The translations under genes were made by a program, and so were the position numbers. This document shows, piece after piece, positions 1 to 6,533 of a DNA stretch of 29,985 nucleotides. This DNA is from a virus. Each line of letters starts with the position of its first letter. The first letter of the stretch is position 1. The notes under the pieces are model-generated. The model did not search any database. It worked only from the letters and a program-made list of their open reading frames with translations, and was not told the origin of the DNA. The stretch is from positions 1 to 29,985 of the IMG/VR virus record IMGVR_UViG_3300042564_001036. One strand, written 5' to 3'.

Positions 1-318
1 TTGGAAACCCCAGGATGGGAGTTCACCGAAGAGCATATTTTGAACGATGTTTTGTACGTACACGGAGAAGGTGGAGGAGCAATTGCAAGAGCCAAGGCTG
101 ATTTAATTAGCACTGTACAAGGTCACCGACATACTGAAGCGTACACCCATTTTGTTGTTGGCAAAAACTTTAAAATCTTTGGTAAGCAAGTAGGTTGCGG
201 AATAGATAGAGAAAGCTATGCTATGGCATACGCTAAGGCTGGAAAAAAGCCTGCGATTGGTGTTGGTGTAACTTTAGACTGGGGGAGATTGCCGTTTAAT
301 GTAATGATGGATTTATGA
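1..318 (+). CDS. Metallophosphoesterase, C-terminal part (5' truncated)
   Basis: This is the last 105 residues of a calcineurin-like metallophosphoesterase. The visible GHRH motif (about residues 42-45) is the family's final metal-binding GH-x-H motif, and the following YTHFVVGKNFKIFGKQVGCG and CGIDRESYAMAYAK stretches look like phage members of the family. The upstream metal-binding motifs (D-x-H, GD, GNHD) are absent, so the gene starts before the window; the TTG at position 1 is only an in-frame codon. The stop overlaps the next start (ATGA), so it is cotranscribed rightward with the two following genes. The substrate (nucleic acid or phosphoprotein) cannot be deduced. Confidence 0.75.
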   Translation: METPGWEFTEEHILNDVLYVHGEGGGAIARAKADLISTVQGHRHTEAYTHFVVGKNFKIFGKQVGCGIDRESYAMAYAKAGKKPAIGVGVTLDWGRLPFNVMMDL

Positions 319-536
319 AAGCAGTATTAGAATTTGATTTGCCTGAAGATAATTATGATTTTCAAGCGGCTATAAACGGGAATAACTATAAAAGTGCGAT
401 TAAGGACTTTGACGAACTGATACGCTCCGAAATGAAGTACAAAGAATTATCTAAAGATACTTATAAAGCTTATGATTTTTGCCGTAAGGAATTAAGAAAG
501 ATACTAGCCGAAGACAACTTATTTATCGAACAATAA
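315..536 (+). CDS. Small conserved phage protein, unknown function
   Basis: A 73-residue acidic, helical protein opening with MKAVLEFDLPED and ending in a Lys/Glu-rich helix (residues 45-70). The pattern of a short leading strand, a central DELIRSEMKYKELS helix and a C-terminal RKELRKILAE helix resembles a small protein common in Gram-positive and Bacteroidota phages, but no role is known to me. It overlaps the phosphoesterase stop by four bases, and its own stop overlaps the next start, so the three genes form a tight cluster. Confidence 0.65.
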   Translation: MKAVLEFDLPEDNYDFQAAINGNNYKSAIKDFDELIRSEMKYKELSKDTYKAYDFCRKELRKILAEDNLFIEQ

Positions 537-1072
537 TGATTGACCAAAGAATCCAAATTGCAATTTTATCTTTTCTTGCAGGAGTAATTTTAACTTTTGT
601 GGTTTACCCTAGACACGAGCAAGAGACTGTCTACAAGTTTGAAACCGTGACAAAAACGGACACTTTGTTTGTCGACAAATTGGAGACGGTTTACATCCCT
701 AAAACTAAGATTAAAACCGAGGTTGTAAGGGACACAATCCTAATTGATTTTAAGCCACAAATTAGCCTATTTGAGACCACCTTTCCATTTGAGTATGGAA
801 GTACTAAGGTTAGCGGAGAAGTCCTCGGAGAGGTGCTTAAAATGACCGCTACGAACGATTATAAATTGCCAGTCGTAACCAACACAATTACCAACACAGA
901 AACAAAGACAATTATTGAGAAACCAAAGGGAATTTACTTGGGTGGTGGCGTTAATTCATTGCTCCAGCCTAGCGCATCGGTTTCCTACTTGGACAACAAA
1001 TATTTATTTAGCTACCAATTCCAGCCTCTGCAAAAGGTCCACCAAATAGGACTAGCAAAAAAGTTGTTTTAA
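536..1072 (+). CDS. Membrane-anchored protein with periplasmic domain; spanin-like candidate
   Basis: A 178-residue protein with one N-terminal transmembrane segment (about residues 6-24, AILSFLAGVILTFVVY) and then a long Thr/Lys/Glu-rich region, predicted outside the inner membrane. The last 45 residues (from GIYLGGG) look beta-rich. A signal anchor plus extended periplasmic region at the end of a rightward late cluster would suit an inner-membrane spanin or a superinfection/adsorption accessory protein, but there is no lipobox and no nested o-spanin gene, so this is only a suggestion from topology and position. It is the last gene before a terminator, facing convergent genes. Confidence 0.55.
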   Translation: MIDQRIQIAILSFLAGVILTFVVYPRHEQETVYKFETVTKTDTLFVDKLETVYIPKTKIKTEVVRDTILIDFKPQISLFETTFPFEYGSTKVSGEVLGEVLKMTATNDYKLPVVTNTITNTETKTIIEKPKGIYLGGGVNSLLQPSASVSYLDNKYLFSYQFQPLQKVHQIGLAKKLF

Positions 1073-1109
1073 ACGTTAACAAAAGTTCCCAATTTGTGAA
1101 CTTATAAGT

Positions 1110-1150
1110 ACCCAAGTAGCATACCTTAGGATCTGCTCTTGGGTCATTTT
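1110..1150 (+). terminator. Intrinsic terminator of the rightward cluster
   Basis: An 11-bp interrupted hairpin: ACCCAAG (1110-1116) plus AGCA (1118-1121) pair with TGCT (1134-1137) plus CTTGGGT (1138-1144). The loop is 12 nt and a T-rich run (CATTTTTATT) follows. It sits exactly between convergent genes. A second small inverted repeat (AAGTTC 1083-1088 / GAACTT 1098-1103) precedes it. Confidence 0.6.
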
Positions 1151-1350
1151 TATTCCTTTCCCTTGACAATATCCTTGAGCTGATTAAAAATAGCCTCTGC
1201 ATTATCTCCCCAATACATATCACATTTGCCATCCTTAATTGGCGGCTCTGTAAAATAGCTTTGCCAATCGCTAGGCTTTGATGTGTAGCGGTAACACGTC
1301 TCTTTGTAGGGACAATTTGTCCCTATGCATTTTGCGATATCAGGACTCAT
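1150..1350 (-). CDS. Small cysteine-rich phage protein (C-x4-C-x5-C type)
   Basis: A 66-residue protein with cysteines at 8, 13, 19 and 43 in the frame C-x4-C-x5-C-YRYTSK...QSYF...C-DMYWG, probably a small metal-binding or disulphide-rich fold. It has a clear paralogue in this window (18337-18513, plus strand) with the same spacing of the first three cysteines and the same C-x-RYT-x-K follow-up. Its function is unknown; similar Cys-rich proteins occur in Bacteroidota phages. The start overlaps the stop of the upstream gene (ATGA), so it is the last gene of the leftward early operon and faces the terminator. Confidence 0.65.
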   Translation of the reverse strand: MSPDIAKCIGTNCPYKETCYRYTSKPSDWQSYFTEPPIKDGKCDMYWGDNAEAIFNQLKDIVKGKE

Positions 1351-1607
1351 TTATCGATAATCTTTAGCAAGACAAGGTAACCAATCAAATCGTTTATAAC
1401 ATCCTCATCATCTTTCTCTAAACTGCCGTTTTTTATTCGCTTTAGCTTGTCATCTATCCGTACAAGTAGTCCTTCCTTAGCGGACAACTGACTGAATACT
1501 CCAAGGGGTTCCAGCGCTGAGTTGCCGTACTTTTGATTCTTCTCGATAAGCATTTTCTCTATGCTATCAAGAACTTGTTCTACCTCAATTGCAAATGGTT
1601 GTGTCAT
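1347..1607 (-). CDS. Nmad1/DUF1599-like protein (possible nucleotide metabolism)
   Basis: An all-helical 86-residue protein with KNQKYGNSALEPLGVFSQ (residues 23-40), LLVRIDDKLKRIKNG (about 47-61) and EDVINDLIGYLVLLKI (68-83). This order matches the phage family named nucleotide modification associated domain 1 (DUF1599) and is also reminiscent of short MazG-like NTP pyrophosphatases. If so, it would act on cytoplasmic (d)NTPs or help modified-base metabolism. The protein is short but contains the whole conserved core. It lies just downstream of the tRNA-like locus, with an A-rich leader before the ATG. Confidence 0.6.
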   Translation of the reverse strand: MTQPFAIEVEQVLDSIEKMLIEKNQKYGNSALEPLGVFSQLSAKEGLLVRIDDKLKRIKNGSLEKDDEDVINDLIGYLVLLKIIDK

Positions 1608-1621
1608 ATTTATAATGTTTG

Positions 1622-1796
1622 TAGTCAGGACAGGATTCGAACCTGTATGGTAGGCTTATCTAGAAAGCCGTTTGAAGTACCTATTACAAAGGTATTACGG
1701 AGCTTTACACCGACTGATTACGGACACCAACCTTTGATTTTAGCGTTTTCCTATGTACTTCCCGTAAAAACAGGGTACACTTTCCGCCACCTGACT
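1622..1796 (-). tRNA. tRNA-Tyr(GUA)-like locus interrupted by extra sequence
   Basis: Read on the minus strand, a perfect 7-bp acceptor stem (AGTCAGG 1796-1790 with CCTGACT 1629-1623) encloses the following elements: a D-stem candidate (GCGGA 1787-1783 with TCCGT 1701-1697), a canonical anticodon arm (TACCT, loop TTGTAAT 1689-1683, AGGTA) with anticodon GTA, a long variable arm (GGCTT/AAGCC, 1669-1653) and a perfect T-arm (ACAGG, TTCGAAT, CCTGT; 1646-1630). Discriminator A is followed by CAA, so CCA is not encoded. The locus is 175 nt instead of about 85: the D-loop would be 81 nt and the variable region is 31 nt. It may be an interrupted, spliced, decaying or non-canonical tRNA. Confidence 0.5.
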
Positions 1797-1828
1797 ATGC
1801 GTGTATCTTTAAAAACTCAATCCACCAT

Positions 1829-2137
1829 TTAACTAAACAGATCGTGAGCAACAGAGACAAAATTATAATTAATGTCTTCTTTAAGTAGTTTTTCTTTATC
1901 ATAGTATTGCTTGAACGAGATAAAACTATCTCCTTTTAGATATTGGCTAGTCCTGAACTTAGACCTTCCTTTCTTAATTAGTAAGCCATCTACAAACAGA
2001 ACATAGAACTCGTTTTCAGCAACTATTTCGTTAAACTCTAGGTACTCAATCCACCACTCACTTGGTTTGCGGTTTTCATCGAGTACCTTGGTAGCAGATA
2101 GATATCCAAAGGGATTGAGTACTTGAGCTTCTTCCAT
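1829..2137 (-). CDS. Hypothetical early protein, 102 aa
   Basis: I do not recognise this protein. It is soluble and mixed alpha/beta, with several aromatic pairs (SEWWIEYLEF, ENEFYVLFVDGLLIKKG) and a Lys-rich middle (KKGRSKFRTSQYLKG). It belongs to the leftward string of small early genes; its start lies one base after the stop of the gene upstream. Phage genes in this position often act on host processes, but nothing in the sequence identifies a target. Confidence 0.55.
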   Translation of the reverse strand: MEEAQVLNPFGYLSATKVLDENRKPSEWWIEYLEFNEIVAENEFYVLFVDGLLIKKGRSKFRTSQYLKGDSFISFKQYYDKEKLLKEDINYNFVSVAHDLFS

Positions 2138-2138
2138 G

Positions 2139-2330
2139 TTATTTAAAGAATCGTTTGATTACACTTTCTTTCTGTTCTCTATGTAAATGTAGCTTTTGCC
2201 TTAATATTTCAATAAGTTCAATAGCAATATGGTTTTCTATTTCGGCTATATTTTCTTTATAGTCAATAACCAAATTCCCTGTTTCTGAATCGACATAAAA
2301 GTCCAACTCTTCGTATTTGTATTTAATCAT
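2139..2330 (-). CDS. Hypothetical early protein, 63 aa
   Basis: Unrecognised. The N-terminal half (MIKYKYEELDFYVDSETGNL) looks like a short beta hairpin, and the C-terminal half is one amphipathic helix (EIENHIAIELIEILRQKLHLHR) ending in a basic tail. The start codon shares its last base with the stop of the upstream gene, consistent with translational coupling. Confidence 0.5.
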   Translation of the reverse strand: MIKYKYEELDFYVDSETGNLVIDYKENIAEIENHIAIELIEILRQKLHLHREQKESVIKRFFK

Positions 2331-2560
2331 TATCTGTAATTGTGTTGTAAGTGTCTAGTAATCAGTTGTAATTTAATAACATATCTAGGATTCTCTAGTA
2401 ATTCTGTTATCCTTGGCTCCTCTATTCCGCTAAAGTGATTAAATAAAATCTCTCCTGCTTCTGGATGGTCTTCCATATCTGGGTCAGCCTTTATTCCTTT
2501 TCGCTCACAGAAAACGCAGGATCGTACCGCTCGTTTAATCTGTTCCGTTGAGTATTTCAT
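2330..2560 (-). CDS. Hypothetical early protein with CxxC, 76 aa
   Basis: Unrecognised. It carries CVFCERKG (a single C-x2-C near residue 15) and several acidic/His stretches (DPDMEDHPEAGE). One C-x2-C pair is not enough to call a zinc finger. I place the start at the ATG at 2560 (MKYSTEQIK); a TTG one codon upstream also extends the frame. Its beginning overlaps the end of the small membrane-protein gene upstream by 26 bases. Confidence 0.5.
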   Translation of the reverse strand: MKYSTEQIKRAVRSCVFCERKGIKADPDMEDHPEAGEILFNHFSGIEEPRITELLENPRYVIKLQLITRHLQHNYR

Positions 2561-2702
2561 CAATATTCATATTTAAGAATGTTATTAAAATTGCAAAAAC
2601 TATTGCAAACATACCCAACCCTACAGATACGAGCCAAAGTCCAATAGTTAAGCCTACAAACAGATTCATAAACTTAACTAACTTCCATTTGTTCTTTTTC
2701 AT
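2535..2702 (-). CDS. Small membrane protein, 55 aa
   Basis: A short frame beginning MKKNKWKLVK and then almost entirely hydrophobic from residue 11 to 43 (FMNLFVGLTIGLWLVSVGLG and IVFAILITFL), ending DEILNGTD. It can form one long or two tightly turned transmembrane helices, with the basic N-terminus inside. Its ATG overlaps the TGA of the upstream gene (ATGA), which is the main evidence that it is real. Without it there would be a 135-base hole in an otherwise tightly packed operon. Function unknown. Confidence 0.5.
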   Translation of the reverse strand: MKKNKWKLVKFMNLFVGLTIGLWLVSVGLGMFAIVFAILITFLNMNIDEILNGTD

Positions 2703-2959
2703 TTAGGTGTAAATTTAATAGGATGTGATATTTCATTTCCATTAAAGTCTAATAGTTTGCCGTTCATTTCAAAGTGAACCTCCATGTGTTTATTCTTATA
2801 GTTCTGAATCATTAGCTTTATTTTGTCTTGAACATCTTCAATGGAGAGAAACTCTCCATATCCGATGTCTTGCCACTCTGTGAATTCGTTGAACTTATTG
2901 ATAAACCTACGCTTGAGTATAAACTTAGAATGGGAGGTCGTTGCTTTCTTTCTCGGCAT
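2699..2959 (-). CDS. Hypothetical basic early protein, 86 aa
   Basis: A basic protein starting MPRKKATTSHSKFILKRR and containing EWQDIGYGEFLSIEDVQDKI, which reads like a short beta segment followed by a helix. The Arg/Lys-rich start could bind nucleic acid, but no family is recognised. It overlaps the C-terminal end of the upstream SSB-like gene by 35 bases in another frame, and its stop overlaps the start of the small membrane gene. Confidence 0.45.
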   Translation of the reverse strand: MPRKKATTSHSKFILKRRFINKFNEFTEWQDIGYGEFLSIEDVQDKIKLMIQNYKNKHMEVHFEMNGKLLDFNGNEISHPIKFTPK

Positions 2960-3239
2960 ACTGAGGTTTAGATTGATGTGCTTGCTTTTTATCTACTACC
3001 ATTGCTGGTTTACCATCAGACCAAAATACTTTTCCTGATCCTGTCCAGAACTTCTGTTTTTTAGCCTCTCTGTCCTCTTTTGTTTGTGAGACATAGGACT
3101 GAACATTCTGACCATAATCGTTTGCCTCATCGTTCATGGAGATAGTCAAAGACACTCCCTTAAGGCCCTTTGCCTTAACTGTGTTTAATAGGGTTTCTAG
3201 TGTTTCCTGCTTTAGGAAGATTTCTGATAAATTTGCCAT
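2925..3239 (-). CDS. Putative ssDNA-binding-like phage protein
   Basis: A 104-residue protein with a helical start (MANLSEIFLKQETLETLLNT), a beta-rich middle (GVSLTISMNDEANDYGQNV, then SGKVFWSDGKP) and a charged, probably disordered tail ending ESNDLPF. The acidic-hydrophobic tip resembles the DDIPF tip by which bacterial SSB recruits partner proteins. The beta-rich middle could be an OB-like fold, but that is inference. It sits in the replication operon next to a nuclease gene. A second protein here (3777-3998) also ends DLPF. Confidence 0.45.
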   Translation of the reverse strand: MANLSEIFLKQETLETLLNTVKAKGLKGVSLTISMNDEANDYGQNVQSYVSQTKEDREAKKQKFWTGSGKVFWSDGKPAMVVDKKQAHQSKPQYAEKESNDLPF

Positions 3240-3269
3240 TTTTTTTTGTTTTTGTTTTGTCTTGTAATA

Positions 3270-3752
3270 TTAACTCATTGATTTATTGGATTCAAGAAAA
3301 ATTTGATATTTTTCATAGAAGTCAGCAAAGTTTTTTACTATCCAGTACTGACCTCCAGACTTTTCAATTGCCTCTTGGTAAACTTTTTGATGCTCTGACT
3401 GCCTGTCTTTACCTATCTTAACCTCTATTTTTACAGACCTTCCAAGAATTGTAGCTGAAATATCTGCTGATCCTTTAGTTGCCGTTGACTTTCCCCAAGT
3501 CATTGAGCCGATGGTCTTGGTTCTGCCTATTACATCTGTCACTTGCTTTCTGTTGTCTATAGGTCTACCCATCGTATTGATTCGCTCTGCTTGGTATCCA
3601 CTAAGCTCTAGGAACTCCTTGACGCATTTGGTTAGTCCATTGGCTGTCTTATCCTCGTACTTTGGAGCTGAAATAGCGTACTTAGGAACATTCGGATAGC
3701 TTTCTAGCATAGAATCTTGCTTTAGCTGTTTTAGAATGTCAATTGGTTTCAT
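3270..3752 (-). CDS. VRR-NUC-type endonuclease (PD-(D/E)xK)
   Basis: A 160-residue nuclease. Residues 94-112 contain the active-site pattern KGSADISATILGRSVKIEVK: D97, then E110-x-K112. It is followed by the helix RQSEHQKVYQEAIEKSGG with conserved Gln122 and a final strand QYWIVKNFADF. This matches VRR-NUC/Holliday-junction-resolvase-like phage nucleases that cut branched DNA during replication and recombination. The first 90 residues are a helical extension with unknown role. It is placed between the primase-helicase and the SSB-like gene, and a G9 tract lies directly upstream of its start. Confidence 0.7.
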   Translation of the reverse strand: MKPIDILKQLKQDSMLESYPNVPKYAISAPKYEDKTANGLTKCVKEFLELSGYQAERINTMGRPIDNRKQVTDVIGRTKTIGSMTWGKSTATKGSADISATILGRSVKIEVKIGKDRQSEHQKVYQEAIEKSGGQYWIVKNFADFYEKYQIFLESNKSMS

Positions 3753-3759
3753 ATTAAAT

Positions 3760-3773
3760 GGGGGGGGGTAGGG
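3760..3773. repeat. G9-TA-GGG tract, copy 1
   Basis: Nine Gs, then TA and GGG on the plus strand (C9 on the sense strand of the leftward operon). It lies between the stop of the 73-aa gene and the ATG of the nuclease gene, eight bases from that ATG. Near-identical tracts occur at 6233 and 8692. Confidence 0.7.
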
Positions 3774-3776
3774 TAT

Positions 3777-3998
3777 TTAAAAAGGAAGATCAAAAGCCTC
3801 TAAATGCAACACAGGAGTCTTGTAGTCTGTACCAAACCTAGATAAGTAACCAAATGCAAGTATTCTATTTGCTTCTCTTGTCTTTAGCCAAATTCCTTGC
3901 GTGTAGGTTTTATCATAGTCACCAGGATTTACCTCCATGTACTTATCCCAAAATACCTCAAATGGGATTTCTGATACTTCGTCTAGTGCTTCAATCAT
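3777..3998 (-). CDS. Small replication-module protein ending DLPF, 73 aa
   Basis: The core EIPFEVFWDKYMEVNPGDY, then W-LKTREANRILAFGYLSRF, follows the pattern F-W-x2-Y ... W-x-L-x5-R-x2-A-x3-Y seen at the ends of many phage replication accessory proteins in Bacteroidota and Gram-positive phages; exact function unknown. The last residues, LEAFDLPF, resemble an SSB-type tip. It overlaps the primase-helicase stop by four bases (ATGA), which supports a role beside that enzyme. Confidence 0.5.
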   Translation of the reverse strand: MIEALDEVSEIPFEVFWDKYMEVNPGDYDKTYTQGIWLKTREANRILAFGYLSRFGTDYKTPVLHLEAFDLPF

Positions 3999-6202
3999 TT
4001 CTTTAAGTGTTTATAAATAGTGGTTCTACTTACATTTAGTAATTCTGCTAATTCAGAGCGGTTAAAATCAGGGATGGTTTTATTAATCATCTCGATTTTC
4101 TTTTCTATTGACTCATTTTTCATCGACCTAATTATTTCACTAAGCTCATTAGATTCCAAGCTACTTACCTTAATCTTCTTAGACATAGCAATGAAGTAGT
4201 TGCTTAACTTCTCTGCCTTCAGCAATGATTCCTTAGTAACAAAGTCAAAGTCCTTTCCTGTCTCAAATGACCAAAGCGTATTAATTAACAGAGCAAATCT
4301 AGGTACATAAGCCTTTTGCTTACTCAACATCGATTTCACATATTCCGAGATGTCATCAGAGTTCTGCAAGTCTGTGATATTGTTAAATATCCTCTCCCAC
4401 TCAATATCTGATTGGCTATCAAATCTAATGATTCGACTCTCAATCTCACCAAACTTATTGTACTGCAAAACCTGATTTCTAACAAGGTTATAGAATTGAC
4501 TTATGTAAGCCTCGTACCAATCTAATATTTCTTGGTCAATCGAGTTCTTGTTATAATGCTCAATTTCCTTGTCTGGATAACTTACAAGCAATCGATCTAA
4601 GAATCCATTGTCTTTGTTTTCCATAGTGGATATCTGCGAGAATATTCCAGGCTGAATTCCTCCTAGTACAGGAATCAATGGACTTGCTACAAAGCTACTT
4701 TTCGCTGACTTTCTAGTAAGAATCGCTGCTTGGTTTGACCAGCAAGACAGCCAAAACTCGAGATCAGAACCAGGCTTGTACTTATTCATGTCCTTGATCC
4801 ACCCGTTCAACTCATCCTTAAATACTGCAATCCCTACTTGATTTTCCTCGTGCAAATCCGCCAAGGCTTCTACGGTAATATCATTTACAATCAACTGCTT
4901 TCTCACTGGCTCCCTAACTTCCTCAACATCCTTTTTTTCCTTTGCAGTCAATCGCTCGTATTCCTTGTACTTTTTATACTCGTTCTGAAAGTGCTTAATC
5001 TCAAAGCTATTCTTCTTAGCAATCGGGAATATGATTGCGTTTATACTAGGCGTCTTTCCTAGACCCGCCTTTCCTATCAAGCCAATCCAAATGTTGCAAG
5101 ATTCTCTCCATCCCGTTTTTACCTCTACCTTGCAAGCGTTACCAATGCAAAGAGACAGAAGCCAAAGTAAGGAAGAACCCATATAATCAATAGAATGATT
5201 AAGTGTTTTCTGATTTAACAGAATATAACTCTGTATTGACTCTGGAAACACATCAATTGGAAATATTAAATCCTCCTTTGGAACATCAATTTTTTCTATC
5301 TCTACTTTTCGAATCTTGCGCTCACCATATCCTTCTTTATACAGTTCTTTAGCAGCAATTGAAAAATCACCATTAAAGTATTTGTAGGCATAAATACTGA
5401 AAGGAGTTAAAGGTGTCTCATGAGGGTAAATCGTGGCCGTAGTGAAGAGATAACACAATCCAGTGTCCTTGTATATAAATCCATGCAAGGCGTCCTTAGA
5501 ATTAGTTTTTCTTATTACTATGCGGTCGGTCAAATGCTTTACTGCGGTAAACTCATTTGAAATCAAGTCCAATACTTTGTTTCTCTGATTGTAATCTTCC
5601 CAAGGAGTCAATCCGCTATACTCTGTATTTTCAACCTTGACTTCCACCTTGGCTTCATCGTAGTGAAAATATCGGCATAAGCTAAACAGAATATCTCTTT
5701 CTTCCTCGGTAATCTCTTGGATTTGCTCGTAGGACATTTCAGATACCTGATTATCGTAAATGTAAATGTATCCTCCTGTTCCCCTAGTTTCAATCAAGGC
5801 TTGAGAATGGCCCTTTAGTGTCGCAAGCTTTCTGTTTCCCTCTACCTTAGAGCATCTATAAATAATATGATATCCTGAGTTTATAGTTTTATAAATGACA
5901 AACTTTCTCTCAAAGTCATCTATGTGATCAGAAATAAAAGATACGAACTCACTCCAGAACTTTTTTCCTTCTTGAATTGTAGGAAATACCTTTAAGTCTA
6001 CATCAATACATTCAACGTCATAAAATCCTGTTATAATTCCATAACCTTTGGTCTTGTATTCTAGCTTCTCTAATTCGGATTTTTCTATCTTTTTTGTCTG
6101 GTACTCTTTCCATAAAATCAAAGGCTTCTTACCCTCCGATATTGGCATTACACTGAATCCTGAGTTCAGTAAGTTAATTGCTCTTCCTAGTGTTACGTTC
6201 AT
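3995..6202 (-). CDS. Bifunctional primase-polymerase / DUF3987 helicase
   Basis: A 735-residue replication enzyme. Residues 1-180 form a PrimPol (AEP) domain with the metal-binding DVD at 67-69 (ECIDVDLK), SGYHIIYR (109-116) and ETRGTGGYIY (138-147). Residues about 320-650 form a DUF3987 helicase-like ATPase with Walker A GKAGLGKT (377-384) and a Walker B-like IAVFKDELNGW (458-468). The last 23 residues (NRSELAELLNVSRTTIYKHL) form a helix-turn-helix, so the protein may bind DNA at the origin. It should prime and unwind phage DNA. It begins the promoter-proximal part of a leftward transcription unit: a palindrome, a G9 tract and an iteron-like array lie immediately upstream. Confidence 0.85.
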   Translation of the reverse strand: MNVTLGRAINLLNSGFSVMPISEGKKPLILWKEYQTKKIEKSELEKLEYKTKGYGIITGFYDVECIDVDLKVFPTIQEGKKFWSEFVSFISDHIDDFERKFVIYKTINSGYHIIYRCSKVEGNRKLATLKGHSQALIETRGTGGYIYIYDNQVSEMSYEQIQEITEEERDILFSLCRYFHYDEAKVEVKVENTEYSGLTPWEDYNQRNKVLDLISNEFTAVKHLTDRIVIRKTNSKDALHGFIYKDTGLCYLFTTATIYPHETPLTPFSIYAYKYFNGDFSIAAKELYKEGYGERKIRKVEIEKIDVPKEDLIFPIDVFPESIQSYILLNQKTLNHSIDYMGSSLLWLLSLCIGNACKVEVKTGWRESCNIWIGLIGKAGLGKTPSINAIIFPIAKKNSFEIKHFQNEYKKYKEYERLTAKEKKDVEEVREPVRKQLIVNDITVEALADLHEENQVGIAVFKDELNGWIKDMNKYKPGSDLEFWLSCWSNQAAILTRKSAKSSFVASPLIPVLGGIQPGIFSQISTMENKDNGFLDRLLVSYPDKEIEHYNKNSIDQEILDWYEAYISQFYNLVRNQVLQYNKFGEIESRIIRFDSQSDIEWERIFNNITDLQNSDDISEYVKSMLSKQKAYVPRFALLINTLWSFETGKDFDFVTKESLLKAEKLSNYFIAMSKKIKVSSLESNELSEIIRSMKNESIEKKIEMINKTIPDFNRSELAELLNVSRTTIYKHLKK

Positions 6203-6212
6203 TTTTGTGTTT

Positions 6213-6226
6213 TACAAATGTTTGAA
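6213..6226. promoter_or_regulatory. Palindromic operator-like site (TACAAATGTTTGAA)
   Basis: One mismatch from the palindrome TACAAANNTTTGTA, which occurs three times in the divergent region at 11717-12004. It lies 11 bases upstream of the primase-helicase ATG, within the leader. Confidence 0.5.
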
Positions 6227-6232
6227 AAAAAA

Positions 6233-6246
6233 GGGGGGGGGTAGGG
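6233..6246. repeat. G9-TA-GGG tract, copy 2
   Basis: Eight As, then nine Gs, TA and GGG on the plus strand; identical in core to the tract at 3760. It lies in the leader of the primase-helicase gene, between the iteron array and the ATG. Confidence 0.7.
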
Positions 6247-6262
6247 TCATTTTTAGCAAAAA

Positions 6263-6533
6263 AGTGTACACAAGTTTACACTTAGTTTACACCTAGTGTA
6301 AACCCCCTAAAAGTGCCAATACGTTTAAATTAAGGCGATTTTAGGCTGTTTTTTGACCTAGGTTTACAAGTTTACACTTTTTTTTAGAATGTATTTTTTT
6401 TGACTAGTGAAAATTTATTTTTTTTCATTTTTGTCAAAAAGTGTTCAAAGTGTTCACTTATTGCGATTGGAGCCAGTGGAGGCCGATTTTGGTTTACACT
6501 TTAGTGTACACTTAGTGTAAACTAGTGTACACC
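6263..6533. repeat. Helically phased AGTGTACACT-like site clusters; candidate origin or operator
   Basis: Most of the 319-base gap at 6203-6521 consists of this. Cluster A has four sites starting at 6263 (AGTGTACAC), 6273 (AGTTTACACT), 6284 (AGTTTACACC) and 6295 (AGTGTAAAC). Cluster B has four at 6491 (GGTTTACACT), 6503 (AGTGTACACT), 6514 (AGTGTAAAC) and 6524 (AGTGTACACC). Extra copies lie at 6369 (AGTTTACACT), 6440 and 6449 (AGTGTTCACT). Spacing inside clusters is 10-12 bp, one helical turn, so proteins would line up on one face. The middle is AT-rich with T8-T9 runs. Position between replication genes suggests an origin or a multi-site operator; cluster B runs into the end of the HTH gene. 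Confidence 0.7.

Noticed and set aside
1622-1796. Group I intron in the tRNA-like locus
   Set aside because: No recognisable P/Q/R/S core, too short, and the interruption is in the D-loop instead of the anticodon loop.
1622-1796. tmRNA or a fragment of it
   Set aside because: There is no tag reading frame or pseudoknot region and the acceptor pairing closes after only 175 bases with a full anticodon arm.
1533-1832. Rightward frame containing SQDRIRTC
   Set aside because: It is antisense to the tRNA T-arm and a known false-ORF signature; no leader or conserved protein.
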